Notes under the pieces: model-generated
Database searches by the model: none
What the model saw: the letters and a program-made list of their open reading frames with translations, nothing else
What the model was told of the DNA's origin: nothing
Assembly: GCF_000429945.1 (NCBI RefSeq)
Contig: NZ_AUCV01000030.1
Location: forward strand, 17,106 to 81,105
Length of the DNA stretch: 64,000 nt
Direction of reading: 5' to 3'
DNA from: Desulfogranum japonicum DSM 18378
GTDB lineage: Bacteria; Desulfobacterota; Desulfobulbia; Desulfobulbales; Desulfobulbaceae
Position numbers and translations under genes: made by a program
In this document: piece by piece, positions 53,413-62,178 of the stretch
Layout of the letters: each line of letters starts with the position of its first letter
Numbering within the stretch: position 1 is the first letter of the stretch

Positions 53413-53482
53413 TAAGGGTCACGGAAAAAATATGTTATCCAATCTTGCTTGTCTCTCAATTCGGTATTTTCCGCGACCCTAA
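53413..53482. repeat. R1 element copy E, minimal 70-bp form
   Basis: TAAGGGTCACGGAAAA to TTTTCCGCGACCCTAA with only about 40 bp between the ends (TATGTTATCCAATCTTGC, TTGTCTCTCAATTCGGTA). The central palindrome is gone. The right end CCCTAA is the start of AAGGAG, the ribosome binding site of the next gene. Confidence 0.85.
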
Positions 53483-53494
53483 GGAGTAAGAGTT

Positions 53495-56476
53495 TTGATT
53501 AGAGGGGCCATAAGACTTGGCATTCTATACCTTGTTGTCTGGATCATATCCATGTATTGGGATACAGGTCCGGAATTGTACAGGAAGGGGATTGAATGCT
53601 TTATGGATGTTTTCTCCTTTTCCTTTCAAATAGATCTTTTTCTCGCCTTTCTGGCGATGGCCATTTTATGGCATCTTGCTGGATTCTGGTTGTGGATATA
53701 TACAGTCCAGACCGTTCCCAATGAAGGTGCTGTAAAGCCACCGCTTCCCGATCAACCACTGAGATACTTTTTTCGTTTGCGACTGCAGCGCACCACAGGT
53801 GCCGTTGTGAGCAGCCTTCTGGCATTTTTATTTGCCTTGCAGGCCTTGCAGAACATTGCCTTTGATTCGTTTGCGCCCGGATTATTTTCGTTTGTTTATA
53901 CGTTTCCTTTGCTACCGGAACTGGGCAGCAAGTCCACTGCCTGGGTTGTTTATGGAGCTGTTCACCTCTCTGCCGCTTTTCTCGGCTGGCTGTTGTTGGC
54001 AGTGCAGAGTCTTAGACAGTTGGGGGCTTCAAGGCATGGGACAAATGCATTTTTACAATATCAGGCAAAGCATAATCCCGTTGCTAAGGCATATGTCATT
54101 GTTGTGCTGTTGACCCATTACCCGTTATGCGGGATAACGGCAGGTGCCTTGTCGCACCCTTTCCATGGAATGGTCGTGTTGTGCTCGCTGGTCGGGATTT
54201 TAACAGCTGCCTTACTGGGGCAGGTAATCAGCCTGCGCATCATGCGCGGCCATGATATATGGCTGGCTTCCCTTATGGAGAAAGCCCGCATCCAGGGGCG
54301 ATTTTCCACCGAGTATGGTGTATGGGAATCAACCATGGTGTTTCTGACAGGTGAGAGGCCTTTTCCACTTGGTGCAGAGACTGGTTTTACCCCCAATGCA
54401 ACTGCATATACTGATAAGAGTGATGGCAGACAAGCCACTGAAGAGGGGGAACAACTTTTAGCCAAAGCAAAAATATATCTTCAAAAAAATAAAACCAGAA
54501 AAGCACGCAAGATACTGCAAAAATTACGTAATCATCAAGATTACAGAATTCGTCAGTATGCTGAGGAAGTATTGCATAACCTGTCTCAAGGACATGGCAA
54601 CCGTTTTCCAATCGCAGGATTGCTACGTATCTCGGCAGTTTTTGTTCTGGCCATAGGCATAGCCGGCAGTCTGGTTCTGGTTTTTCAGTGGGGTACTCTT
54701 CCCGGTGCCGAGGAAACAAGGCAACTGGCACGATCTGCTCATTTTCATGTGAAAAAATATAATGACAACGATACAAGCAGGATTCGCCTTTTCGGCAATC
54801 GTTATGACTATAGCCTGAACACCAGCCTGGAGAACATTTCAGAAGATTTTCAGCATGCCGTGGTAGCAAGTGAAGATCATCGCTTTTATGACCATGGAGC
54901 CTCGTATATCCTGGCGAAATTTACCCAGGCAGGTCTGTATTGTGCTGCCTCCAAGTTGAGTCCATTGTCCAATGGCGCCTGTCACGGAAACAGTACTCTG
55001 GCGCAGCAGCTCGCAAGAAATCTATTTTTAAGTGAGGAACGTTCAGTTACCCGTAAACTCAGTGAGCTTGTCTGGGCTTTAAAAATGGAGACAGGTCTGA
55101 GCAAAGAAGAAATTCTCGATTTCTACATGAACCGAATCTATCTCGGCAACGGTAATTATGGCATAGAAATGGCTGCCAGAGACTATTTCAATAAGAAAGC
55201 AGTCGATCTGCAGGTAAGTGAAGCCGCGTATTTGGCGGCAGCCATAAAACGACCTAGTTGGAATTGGCACCAGGATCGGGACAATGCCAACAAACGTGCG
55301 AAGCTTATCCTTGCCCTTATGAAAAAGTATGGATACGCAGAGCCTGGAGATACATTGCATGAGGGATTCAAGCCCCTCAAGGGATACAAAACCCTGCATA
55401 AACCATATTTGGGGCACCTCTGGCAATGGGCTAAAGCTGATGTCGCGCCGCTTATGGAATCGTTTCCTGAAGGAAACTATAAGGTGTTGACGACCTTGAA
55501 CGCCGAAGTTCAGGTGTATGCGGAAAAAGTCCTGAGCAAGGAAATCGCCTATCTCAAAAATATCGGTAAGCCTGTGAGCCAGGGAGCTGTGGTGGTCATG
55601 CGACCCGACGGGAAAGTACTCGCAATGGTGGGAGGTGTTGGTGAGAAAGGAAGGCACTTTAACAGAGCCAAGCGTACCACGGGACTTCTACCTCGGCCTC
55701 CGGCATCCACATTCAAGCCCTTTGTATATCTGGCAGCTCTTGAAGCCGGATTCAAGCCATCTTCCAGTATTTATGCCGGACCTCTCTCTATCCCGATGGG
55801 AGGTCGGGCCGAACCATACCGGCCCCAGAATTACGATGGAAGAAAGTATAATACAGTCAGCCTTCACGATGGTCTCGTCCATTCAATCAATACGGCAGCT
55901 GTCCGCCTGCTGCATGACCATGTTGGTTTTGATGCATTATTCGATACAGTTGAGCGTTTGGGAATACAACCCGAGACTTTGGGAAAACAGTGGGGGCTTG
56001 CCCTTGGTCAGAGTGGCGTTTCCCTCATTGAAATGACAGCAGCATACGCTGTTTTTGCCAATGGAGGAAGAGAAGTAACACCTTATACCGTGAATTCGAT
56101 TACCAGTGAATCCGGTAAAACCATCTGGCATCGACCTGAGCATAGAGCCAGGCGGATATTTCAAAAGGAAGATATCTCCAACATGAACCTTATGCTACGT
56201 GACGTGGTGCGCCAGGGCACAGGAAAGCAGGCTGTTAGAGGCTTGTCAAAAAATATTATGATCGCTGGAAAGACCGGGACCGGAGATGCGTTTGTTGATG
56301 CATGGTTTATAGGATATTGTTCTGATCTTGTTGTTGGTGTTTGGCTTGGTAATGATACGCCGATTGCAATGGAGGGTGTATACGGAGGAACCGGACCAGC
56401 ACGTGTTTTTAATAACCTGCTCAAGAATTTGTTGAATTATACACATGTTGTTTCAATGGCCGGAACTCTACCCTGA
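53495..56476 (+). CDS. Class A penicillin-binding protein with multi-span N-terminus
   Basis: Protein of 993 residues, about 200 longer than PBP1A/1C. TTG 53495 is the start: AAGGAG lies 8 bp upstream and the protein then begins MIRGAIRLGILYLV. About six membrane helices lie in residues 1-245, then a soluble TPR-like segment (EQLLAKAKIYLQKNKTRKARKILQKL) and a seventh helix near 380-402. Glycosyltransferase family 51 motifs: EDHRFYDHGAS, HGNSTLAQQLARNL, MNRIYLGNGNYGIEMAARDYF. Transpeptidase: S-T-F-K in PASTFKPFVYL, HSINTAA, and GKTGTGDAF. Both active sites look intact. The extra membrane domain is the oddity. Confidence 0.93.
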   Translation: MIRGAIRLGILYLVVWIISMYWDTGPELYRKGIECFMDVFSFSFQIDLFLAFLAMAILWHLAGFWLWIYTVQTVPNEGAVKPPLPDQPLRYFFRLRLQRTTGAVVSSLLAFLFALQALQNIAFDSFAPGLFSFVYTFPLLPELGSKSTAWVVYGAVHLSAAFLGWLLLAVQSLRQLGASRHGTNAFLQYQAKHNPVAKAYVIVVLLTHYPLCGITAGALSHPFHGMVVLCSLVGILTAALLGQVISLRIMRGHDIWLASLMEKARIQGRFSTEYGVWESTMVFLTGERPFPLGAETGFTPNATAYTDKSDGRQATEEGEQLLAKAKIYLQKNKTRKARKILQKLRNHQDYRIRQYAEEVLHNLSQGHGNRFPIAGLLRISAVFVLAIGIAGSLVLVFQWGTLPGAEETRQLARSAHFHVKKYNDNDTSRIRLFGNRYDYSLNTSLENISEDFQHAVVASEDHRFYDHGASYILAKFTQAGLYCAASKLSPLSNGACHGNSTLAQQLARNLFLSEERSVTRKLSELVWALKMETGLSKEEILDFYMNRIYLGNGNYGIEMAARDYFNKKAVDLQVSEAAYLAAAIKRPSWNWHQDRDNANKRAKLILALMKKYGYAEPGDTLHEGFKPLKGYKTLHKPYLGHLWQWAKADVAPLMESFPEGNYKVLTTLNAEVQVYAEKVLSKEIAYLKNIGKPVSQGAVVVMRPDGKVLAMVGGVGEKGRHFNRAKRTTGLLPRPPASTFKPFVYLAALEAGFKPSSSIYAGPLSIPMGGRAEPYRPQNYDGRKYNTVSLHDGLVHSINTAAVRLLHDHVGFDALFDTVERLGIQPETLGKQWGLALGQSGVSLIEMTAAYAVFANGGREVTPYTVNSITSESGKTIWHRPEHRARRIFQKEDISNMNLMLRDVVRQGTGKQAVRGLSKNIMIAGKTGTGDAFVDAWFIGYCSDLVVGVWLGNDTPIAMEGVYGGTGPARVFNNLLKNLLNYTHVVSMAGTLP

Positions 56477-56556
56477 TGGTCTTCTCCCGGATTTTGAACA
56501 ATTATCTTCCCTGCAGAGGGGGGAATATTTAATCGTTTCTATAGGAGAATAACGTA

Positions 56557-57177
56557 ATGAATGTTTTGCTCGTAAACGGCAGTCCACACCAGAATGGCTG
56601 TACAAAGGTCGCACTGGATGAAATAGCCGGGGAACTCGAAAAGCATGATGTGGAAAGCACCATGCTTCATATAGGAAAAGAGGGTGTCAAAGGATGCACC
56701 GCCTGTATGGGGTGTGTAAAAACAGGATACTGTATCTATAAAGATGATAAGGTTAATGCGTGTATTGATCTTTTGAAGAAGGCAGACGGTTTGATAATCG
56801 GATCTCCCGTTTACTTTGCCGGACCCAATGCCTCATTATGTGGATTTCTGGATAGAGTCTTTTATCAAAAGGCAGATCCCTATGCCTTCAAACCTGCAGC
56901 CGCCATTACCAGTAGTCGGAGATGTGGAAACAGCGCAGCATTTGACAGGCTCAATAAGTATTTTACTTTTGCCCAGATGCCTATCGTTTCATCCAATTAT
57001 TGGAATGAAATCCATGGTACAAAAGCTGAGGAAGCACGTCAGGATGAAGAAGGGCTGCAAACCATGAGAATCCTGGCTAAAAATATGGTCTGGTTGCTGA
57101 AATGCATTGATGTTGCCAAGAGCACGGTTCCATGTCCGGATCTGGAAAACAGGAATAAAATGAGTTTTATTCGATAA
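56557..57177 (+). CDS. Flavodoxin-like NAD(P)H-dependent FMN reductase
   Basis: Protein of 206 residues; TAGGAGAA precedes ATG 56557. The N-terminus MNVLLVNGSPHQNGCT matches FMN-binding loops; KGCTACMGCVKTGYCIYKDD is the cysteine-rich segment common in iron-sulfur-flavoprotein-like reductases, and SPVYFAGPNASLCGFLDRVFY is a further flavin loop. Whether it has a [4Fe-4S] cluster is not sure, since the Cys spacing is shorter than in typical Isf proteins. Soluble. Stands alone after the PBP gene by 80 bp; R2 follows. Confidence 0.9.
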   Translation: MNVLLVNGSPHQNGCTKVALDEIAGELEKHDVESTMLHIGKEGVKGCTACMGCVKTGYCIYKDDKVNACIDLLKKADGLIIGSPVYFAGPNASLCGFLDRVFYQKADPYAFKPAAAITSSRRCGNSAAFDRLNKYFTFAQMPIVSSNYWNEIHGTKAEEARQDEEGLQTMRILAKNMVWLLKCIDVAKSTVPCPDLENRNKMSFIR

Positions 57178-57202
57178 AAAGATCACCTTGTCATTATGGC
57201 AA

Positions 57203-57314
57203 GGTAACTGCTCGCAGTGCACCTGATCTTTCCGCGATCAGCCTGGCTTACGTATGACCCAATACGCTGCGCCAGCCTGATTGCATAAATCTCAGGCGCC
57301 CTGTAACCAGTTAC
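57203..57314. repeat. R2 dispersed repeat, copy 3
   Basis: Begins GGTAACTGCTCGCAGTGCACC and ends GGCGCCCTGTAACCAGTTAC, in the same orientation as the copy at 9132. It shares GATCAGCCTGG, TTACGT, AATACGCTGC and TCAGGCGCCCT. Confidence 0.75.
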
Positions 57315-57374
57315 AAATACCTGGGAGTTACAAGTTTATCCGTTTCCCCTATGAGTAGTTACATGGCAAGATAG

Positions 57375-57426
57375 ATTTCATTTCGCTCAATAAGGCGAAT
57401 ACTCTTTGGGCGAAATGAAATTATTT
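57375..57426. terminator. Long-stem terminator
   Basis: ATTTCATTTCGC (57375) pairs with GCGAAATGAAAT (57421) across a 23-nt loop, followed by TATTTT. It separates the plus-strand reductase from the minus-strand MBL relic and could work in both directions. Confidence 0.75.
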
Positions 57427-57445
57427 TCTCGTTAAAGGGTAGGGC

Positions 57446-58151
57446 TCATTCGCCACTGCTTTTGAGAATTTCTATCTTGCCTGATATCTTTTCTATATTT
57501 TCACTTCCTGAGACTGCCTGGCCAAGTTCGTACAAGCCGGAGGCAGAGCCAAATTTTTTATAAAACATGACCACATCTCCCCAGGGGGCATAGTAGGCAA
57601 GGGTGCCTGCCTGTATCCGCATAAAGGGTTCATCCCACGAATGATTGGCAATGGTAAATCTGCCAACATGGGCAGGATAGGAGCGCGGGCTCCAAGATCC
57701 TGGGCAGCTTGTGAGGCCTCTTCCGGGGGGCATATGGATATAGGACCATCGTGGATCGTACTGGCCACAATCAAGGAGTACCAGGTCAAATCCGTTAAAG
57801 GTCTGGCCGAGCTCTGAAAAGTGCGGACCATAGCCACTGTCTCCGCTGAAAAAGATGCTTCGTTCAGATGTTTCCAGGGCAAACCCCGCCCACAGTGTTT
57901 TGGTCAGCTTTGTTAAATTGATTGTCCCAGATAACAGAAAACGTACTGACATCCTGGGAAAAAACAGGCGTAGGGATTGGATATTGGAACTCCCCATCCC
58001 TGTAGTTTGGCGATTGTGTTATGTGTTCAAGCCTGTTTCCCTGTGGGAGTTTGCCAAACCTGGGCTGGTTGAAAAGTGCACAGGCTCCCAAGGTAAGACA
58101 GACAGATACCGCAAGTATCCAGCCCAATGTGATCAATAGTTTTGTCTCCAT
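57446..58151 (-). pseudogene. MBL-fold hydrolase (RomA/UlaG-like), deleted and frameshifted
   Basis: N-terminal frame from ATG 58151: METKLLITLGWILAVSVCLT, a lipobox (LGAC), then RFGKLPQGNR, QSPNYRDGEFQ, TPVF. The C-terminal frame carries KTLWAGFALETSERSIFFSGDSGYGPHF, FDLVLLDCGQYDPRW, YIHM; the next stretch (PPEEASQAAQDLGARA) is in another frame, and HVGRFTIANHSWDEPF is back in the first. The central part with the HxHxDH metal motif is missing. So there is one internal deletion and two small frameshifts. The parent was a periplasmic metallo-beta-lactamase-fold enzyme. Confidence 0.8.
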
Positions 58152-58292
58152 AATTTATTCGTTGTTATTGTCCATAGGGAGGGCCCGGTATGTGTAACCT
58201 GTTACTGCGCACCTGATATTTTTGTGCTTTATTTGTATTGAAATCGAGGGCTTATTTTCTGCGTCGTCAGGTGTCGTCATAGTATTTGATAC

Positions 58293-58396
58293 GGTGCGTA
58301 TAACGCACCCTACAGTCCGGGGCCATGCGAAAGACATTGGCAGATTCGTTTTTGGGTTATAGCTACAGGGCAAAAGTAGGGTGCGTCATACGCACC
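58293..58396. repeat. R3 MITE-like element, copy 2
   Basis: GGTGCGTATAACGCACCCTAC at the left and GTAGGGTGCGTCATACGCACC at the right: 21-bp terminal inverted repeats with one mismatch, 104 bp apart. Better preserved than the copy at 4832. The rest of 58152-58504 has a fragment GTAACCTGTTACTGCGCACCTGATA like R2 ends but nothing else. Confidence 0.8.
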
Positions 58397-58504
58397 AACA
58401 TAATTTTTTGTAAACAGGCTGGTCGCGTTTAGCTCAGGAGCACCATGAACAAGACTATTCTGCAAGAGATCTGGTGATAGTAAAACATGGGTTCACCAGA
58501 TCTC

Positions 58505-59254
58505 TCAGTACCGTGAATCGTATTTCCTTGTTTTCAGAACCTCTGCGAGAACTTTTTGGGCGGAATCCCCCTGGGCTTTACCGACCTCGGAAGTAAGAAC
58601 AGAAACAAAATTCTTCACCTGCGTTTCTGTCAAACCGGTATTCATGGCCGCTCCAATATGAAAACCGAGCTGGCTTCCAGCTCCGGACAAATTAGCAAGA
58701 GCGGCAATGGTTACCAGTTCTCTGTCCTGGTGGCTGAGCACATCACGGACAAAGATATCAGCGAACAGGTGCTCCTTGAGAAAGGTGTCTATGACAGGTG
58801 TAAACTCCTGCCATTTTGCGCCGGAGATATCTTTTTCCAGCCCGGCAAGTTTGGCCCGTACCTGTGCACCGTATTGATCTTTATCAAAGTCAGGCGGAAC
58901 AGGACTTGCTTCTTTTCCAATGACATCCTCTATACCTTGTGCTTTACGTTCATCAACGATTGTCATGAATGTAGCCAACGCATTCAGGCTACGGGGAAAA
59001 CCTGTATAGGCATACAGGTGCACCAGCGCTTCTTTGATCTCATTGACTGTCAACCCCGCCTCCAGGCCTTTGACGAGTGCCGGTTTCAGTTTGTCGAGAT
59101 TACCATCAGCTGTAAATGCAGCTATGGGGATTATTGCTTGCTGACGCGAAGTCAGTGCCTGGTCATTACTCATTGTGTTATCCTCAGAATTGATTGCCAG
59201 AGCAGGAGTGCAAAAAAACAGGAACATTAGAAACATATTCAAATATATTTTCAT
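58505..59254 (-). CDS. Exported protein with two carboxymuconolactone decarboxylase-like domains
   Basis: Protein of 249 residues. ATG 59254 is used because GAGGAG is 5 bp upstream and it opens a signal peptide (MKIYLNMFLMFLFFCTPALA). The first CMD domain is at about 35-115 (QQAIIPIAAFTADGN, EIKEALVHLYAYTGFPRSLNAL), the second at about 150-235 (HQDRELVTIAALANLSGAGSQLGFHIGAAMNTGLTETQVKNFV). The CxxC motif of AhpD-type disulfide enzymes is absent. Possibly a periplasmic lactone or peroxide-related protein. Divergent from the AraC regulator, which may control it. Confidence 0.85.
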   Translation of the reverse strand: MKIYLNMFLMFLFFCTPALAINSEDNTMSNDQALTSRQQAIIPIAAFTADGNLDKLKPALVKGLEAGLTVNEIKEALVHLYAYTGFPRSLNALATFMTIVDERKAQGIEDVIGKEASPVPPDFDKDQYGAQVRAKLAGLEKDISGAKWQEFTPVIDTFLKEHLFADIFVRDVLSHQDRELVTIAALANLSGAGSQLGFHIGAAMNTGLTETQVKNFVSVLTSEVGKAQGDSAQKVLAEVLKTRKYDSRY

Positions 59255-59264
59255 GGTTGGCTCC

Positions 59265-59387
59265 TCATTTTCCCAGGTATTGTTCATCTGTTACCTTTTC
59301 ATTTTGGTAAGCCTGCGCTGTATCTATGTGTCTGTAACCCAGGTTGGCAGCTTCTTTGATTGCCTGTGCGTAGTTTTGGAATTTCAA
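59265..59387 (-). pseudogene. Aldo-keto reductase N-terminal relic
   Basis: Minus-strand reading from 59387: LKFQNYAQAIKEAAN, LGYRHIDTAQAYQNEKV, TDEQ, then stop. The LGYRHIDTAQAY stretch with a Tyr/Asp pair is the hallmark of aldo-keto reductases. Only 40 residues remain. The relic runs into the ribosome binding site of the CMD gene (59254). YqhC-type AraC regulators often control aldo-keto reductase genes, so this could be the lost partner. Confidence 0.7.
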
Positions 59388-59513
59388 CTATATTAGCCAG
59401 GGTGCACTTTTCTTCTAAAACCATTAATCCATTTCTTGTCATATTTTGTCTGGAACTTTGCACAATCGAATATATAGCTGGTTTCAGGGTGTCTGATGTT
59501 TTCGCAAACAGAC

Positions 59514-59587
59514 TGGCGTCGCGTATGGGGGCATACGTACGACGGGCTGATCGCAGAAAGACCAGGTGTACTGTGAGCAGTCACTTG
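59514..59587. repeat. R2 dispersed repeat, copy 4 (inverted, partial)
   Basis: The reverse complement reads GTGACTGCTCACAGTACACC, GGTCTTTCTGCGATCAGCCCG, TCGTACGTATGCCCCCATACGCGACGCC, matching copies 1 and 3. It lies between the divergent CMD and AraC genes. Confidence 0.65.
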
Positions 59588-59729
59588 CAAACTACTATAA
59601 GCAGGTCTCGGAATTCCTGTTAGAATGATCCTCCACAATCTTTGCACGATTCTCCAGAAAATACGAATTACCTTGTAAACGGTTATTATGAGGATAGTAT
59701 TTGAGGAAATCTGAATCAGGAGGAAGCTT

Positions 59730-60668
59730 ATGCAAACAGAGACCCAAAATATTGAGAACGAGAGCAACGTTCTTAAAGACCTTATAAAGACAATGGTCGA
59801 TAAAATAGACAATTATACTCTCACCAGAGGCAATAAACCGACAACCCTTTATGCACCATTATCAATCTATCGGTATGAGGCTCCCACAGAACTGACCAGC
59901 TATGTGCAGGAACCAGCGGTTTGTCTGATTGCGCAGGGACACAAACGTGTGGTACTTGGTGATGATGAGTATTTGTATGATCAGGATCATTATCTGATCA
60001 CATCGATTGACTTGCCGGTGTCAGCCCAGATCCTTGAAGCGAGCAAAGACAAACCTTACCTGGGCCTTACATTACGACTCGAAAAAAAACAGATTGCTCA
60101 AATGATGTTGAATGATCACCTTTCAAGTTCCAGAAACCTGCCAGCTGACAGGGCGTTAGCTGTCAGTAGGCTGGATTTACCTCTCACTCAGGCCTTTCAT
60201 CGTTTGATACAGCTGCTTGAGCATCCCCAAGATGTTCCTGTACTGGGGCCTCTTGTTCAAGAGGAAATAGTGTACCGTCTACTTACAGGGGAACAGGGAA
60301 AACGATTGCAACAGATGACCATGATTGGAAGTCACAGTCATCAGATCGCACGTGCCATTGAATGGTTGAAACAAAATTTTGATAAATCGTTCAAAATTGA
60401 TGAGCTGGCTGCACTGGCAGGAATGAGTACTTCCAGCCTGCATTATCACTTCCGGGCTGTTACAGCCATGACGCCTTTGCAGTTTCAGAAAAAGTTGCGA
60501 TTGAATGAGGCCAGGCAACGTATGCTCCTGGAACAGAAAGATGCGACAACAGCAGCTTTTGAGGTCGGTTATGAAAGCCCCTCACAGTTCAGCCGTGAGT
60601 ACAGCCGTCTGTTTGGAGCACCTCCATCACGGGATATCAAAAGGATACTCGCAACCACAACAAATTGA
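59730..60668 (+). CDS. AraC-family transcriptional regulator
   Basis: Protein of 312 residues; AGGAGG lies 6 bp before ATG 59730. The N-terminal cupin-like sensor domain (AraC_N type: EAPTELTSYVQEPAVCLIAQGHKRVVLGDDEYLYD) is followed by two helix-turn-helix motifs (FKIDELAALAGMSTSSLHYHFRAVTAMTP; TTAAFEVGYESPSQFSREYSRLFGAPPS). Resembles YqhC-type regulators. Divergent from the CMD gene, with an aldo-keto reductase relic in the gap; it probably once regulated both. Confidence 0.93.
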   Translation: MQTETQNIENESNVLKDLIKTMVDKIDNYTLTRGNKPTTLYAPLSIYRYEAPTELTSYVQEPAVCLIAQGHKRVVLGDDEYLYDQDHYLITSIDLPVSAQILEASKDKPYLGLTLRLEKKQIAQMMLNDHLSSSRNLPADRALAVSRLDLPLTQAFHRLIQLLEHPQDVPVLGPLVQEEIVYRLLTGEQGKRLQQMTMIGSHSHQIARAIEWLKQNFDKSFKIDELAALAGMSTSSLHYHFRAVTAMTPLQFQKKLRLNEARQRMLLEQKDATTAAFEVGYESPSQFSREYSRLFGAPPSRDIKRILATTTN

Positions 60669-60680
60669 TTATATTTCGCT

Positions 60681-61544
60681 ATGGATGTGATTGCGTTTGT
60701 TTATGCATTTTTATCTGCAGTCCTTATGGGGACGATAGGTGTTTTTTCAAAGCTTACCGGTTTGCCTGCTGAAATCATAACTTTTTTCAGGCTTATTTTC
60801 GGTGCTGGCTTTATGTTGCTTTTTCTCACACTCATCAGGAAGACGCACCTGGTAAAAGGGTGGCCTTCCTGGCCGGTCCTCATTAATGGCGTCCTCCTGG
60901 CTGGTTTTATCATTTTTTATGTACAGGCAATGAATTATACATCGATGGCAAATGCCATCATGCTGGTTTATCTTGCACCGCTTGTCGCCTCAGTTATTGC
61001 TCACTTCTTTTTGGGTGAACGATTGACATTTTCTGCTCTTGCCCTGATCTGTCTTGCCTTGTTTGGTTTTGGAATGATGTTAGAGTTTAAAATTGAAATC
61101 AGCAGGGAAAGTCGGGAGTTTGTCGGGATTTGTTACGGTTTGCTGGCAACCGCATCCTATGCGGGATTTATCCTGATAAACAGGCTCATCAGCCAGAAAA
61201 TTCACGTTTACACCAGGACGTTTTGGCAATTATTTACTGGTGGTGTTGTAATGCTTCCCTTTGTCATGTTTTCCATACATGAAGTCAGTATACATGACAT
61301 TCCCTGGCTGCTAACCGTCGGGTTCTTCCCAGGATTCCTGGCAATCTTTTTTGCAGTTGCCGCACTCAGCCGATTGCCAGTAGCTCTATTTGGAACCATT
61401 GCGTATTTCGAACCAGTTGCCGTGGTAATATTTGGTTGGACGATATTTCATGAATCCCTTCATCCTATGCAGATTTCCGGCTGCGGCCTTATACTGTTCA
61501 GTGGTATTTTCAAAACAATGATGGTCGGCAGACAATCTAGTTAG
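60681..61544 (+). CDS. EamA/DMT-family transporter
   Basis: Protein of 287 residues with ten membrane helices in two EamA repeats (for example MNYTSMANAIMLVYLAPLVASVIAHFFLGERL and AALSRLPVALFGTIAYFEPVAVVIFGWTIFHESLH). Starts 12 bp after the AraC gene, so is probably cotranscribed. Substrate unknown. The stop codon TAG (61542-61544) is formed by the left edge of the R5 element: its TA target site and G from the inverted repeat. The original C-terminus may have been longer. Confidence 0.9.
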   Translation: MDVIAFVYAFLSAVLMGTIGVFSKLTGLPAEIITFFRLIFGAGFMLLFLTLIRKTHLVKGWPSWPVLINGVLLAGFIIFYVQAMNYTSMANAIMLVYLAPLVASVIAHFFLGERLTFSALALICLALFGFGMMLEFKIEISRESREFVGICYGLLATASYAGFILINRLISQKIHVYTRTFWQLFTGGVVMLPFVMFSIHEVSIHDIPWLLTVGFFPGFLAIFFAVAALSRLPVALFGTIAYFEPVAVVIFGWTIFHESLHPMQISGCGLILFSGIFKTMMVGRQSS

Positions 61545-61703
61545 TGCCTGTCCATAGATGAGGATTTTTGCTCAAGTTCAAGGCATGCGATAAATTTTAC
61601 CGCAGACATATAGTTGATATCGGAGTCTTCGCTTACCTTCGAGGATAAAATTTTAAGCATAACGCAAAAATTGGGGAAAAAGACCATTTATGGACAGGCA
61701 CTA
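61542..61703. repeat. R5 MITE, copy 2
   Basis: TAGTGCCTGTCCATAGATG to TTTATGGACAGGCACTA, 162 bp, near-perfect terminal inverted repeats with TA at both ends, the target duplication typical of mariner/IS630-like elements. Core matches 52510-52668. It supplies the stop codon of the EamA gene. Confidence 0.88.
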
Positions 61704-61749
61704 GTTAAGGAATGCAGGCTATTGTTCACGCCCTGCAAATATGCGCAGA

Positions 61750-61798
61750 CCGATACTTCGCGCAATTTTAGGATATGTAGTCTTTTCCGCTATCCTTC
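61750..61798. repeat. R1 element, right-end remnant F
   Basis: CCGATACTTCGCGCAATTTTAGGATATGTAGTCTTTTCCGCTATCC corresponds to the last 50 bp of copy A with several changes. The left part is lost. Confidence 0.65.
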
Positions 61799-61831
61799 AA
61801 AGCAATTGAGTTCAGGTAGAATCGTTCAATA

Positions 61832-61994
61832 TCACCATTGTATTGATTTTCGATCTCTAAAAAAGCCTCCGGTAGGCCCGTCATCAGGTAACGTTGCAAG
61901 CCATACCGCCGTATCTGCTCCTTCTTCCGGAGTCTTGGTTCCACCTCCTGCACTCATGCGTGTCTGCACCCATCCGGGACACATTGCATTCACT
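61832..61994 (-). pseudogene. Short-chain dehydrogenase C-terminal relic
   Basis: Minus strand: [53 protein letters not shown], stop. This is the C-terminal end of an SDR-type oxidoreductase (the NAVCPGWVRT and GPTGGFFRD segments). The upstream frame has stop codons in place of the catalytic YxxxK region. The relic is next to repeats. Confidence 0.75.
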
Positions 61995-62178
61995 TATTAA
62001 AGAAAAAATGAATTGAACTTCTGTCCGTTTTTTCTGTCAGGAGCATATGTGATACAATTACGTTAAATATTTGATTTACCTGTTTGGAATTATCTCGATA
62101 ACCAAATTTTTATTCTGCTGACCTGTATGGGGTTTGACCGGGTTGACTGACCAGAACGATTATTCAGGAATCATCAAT

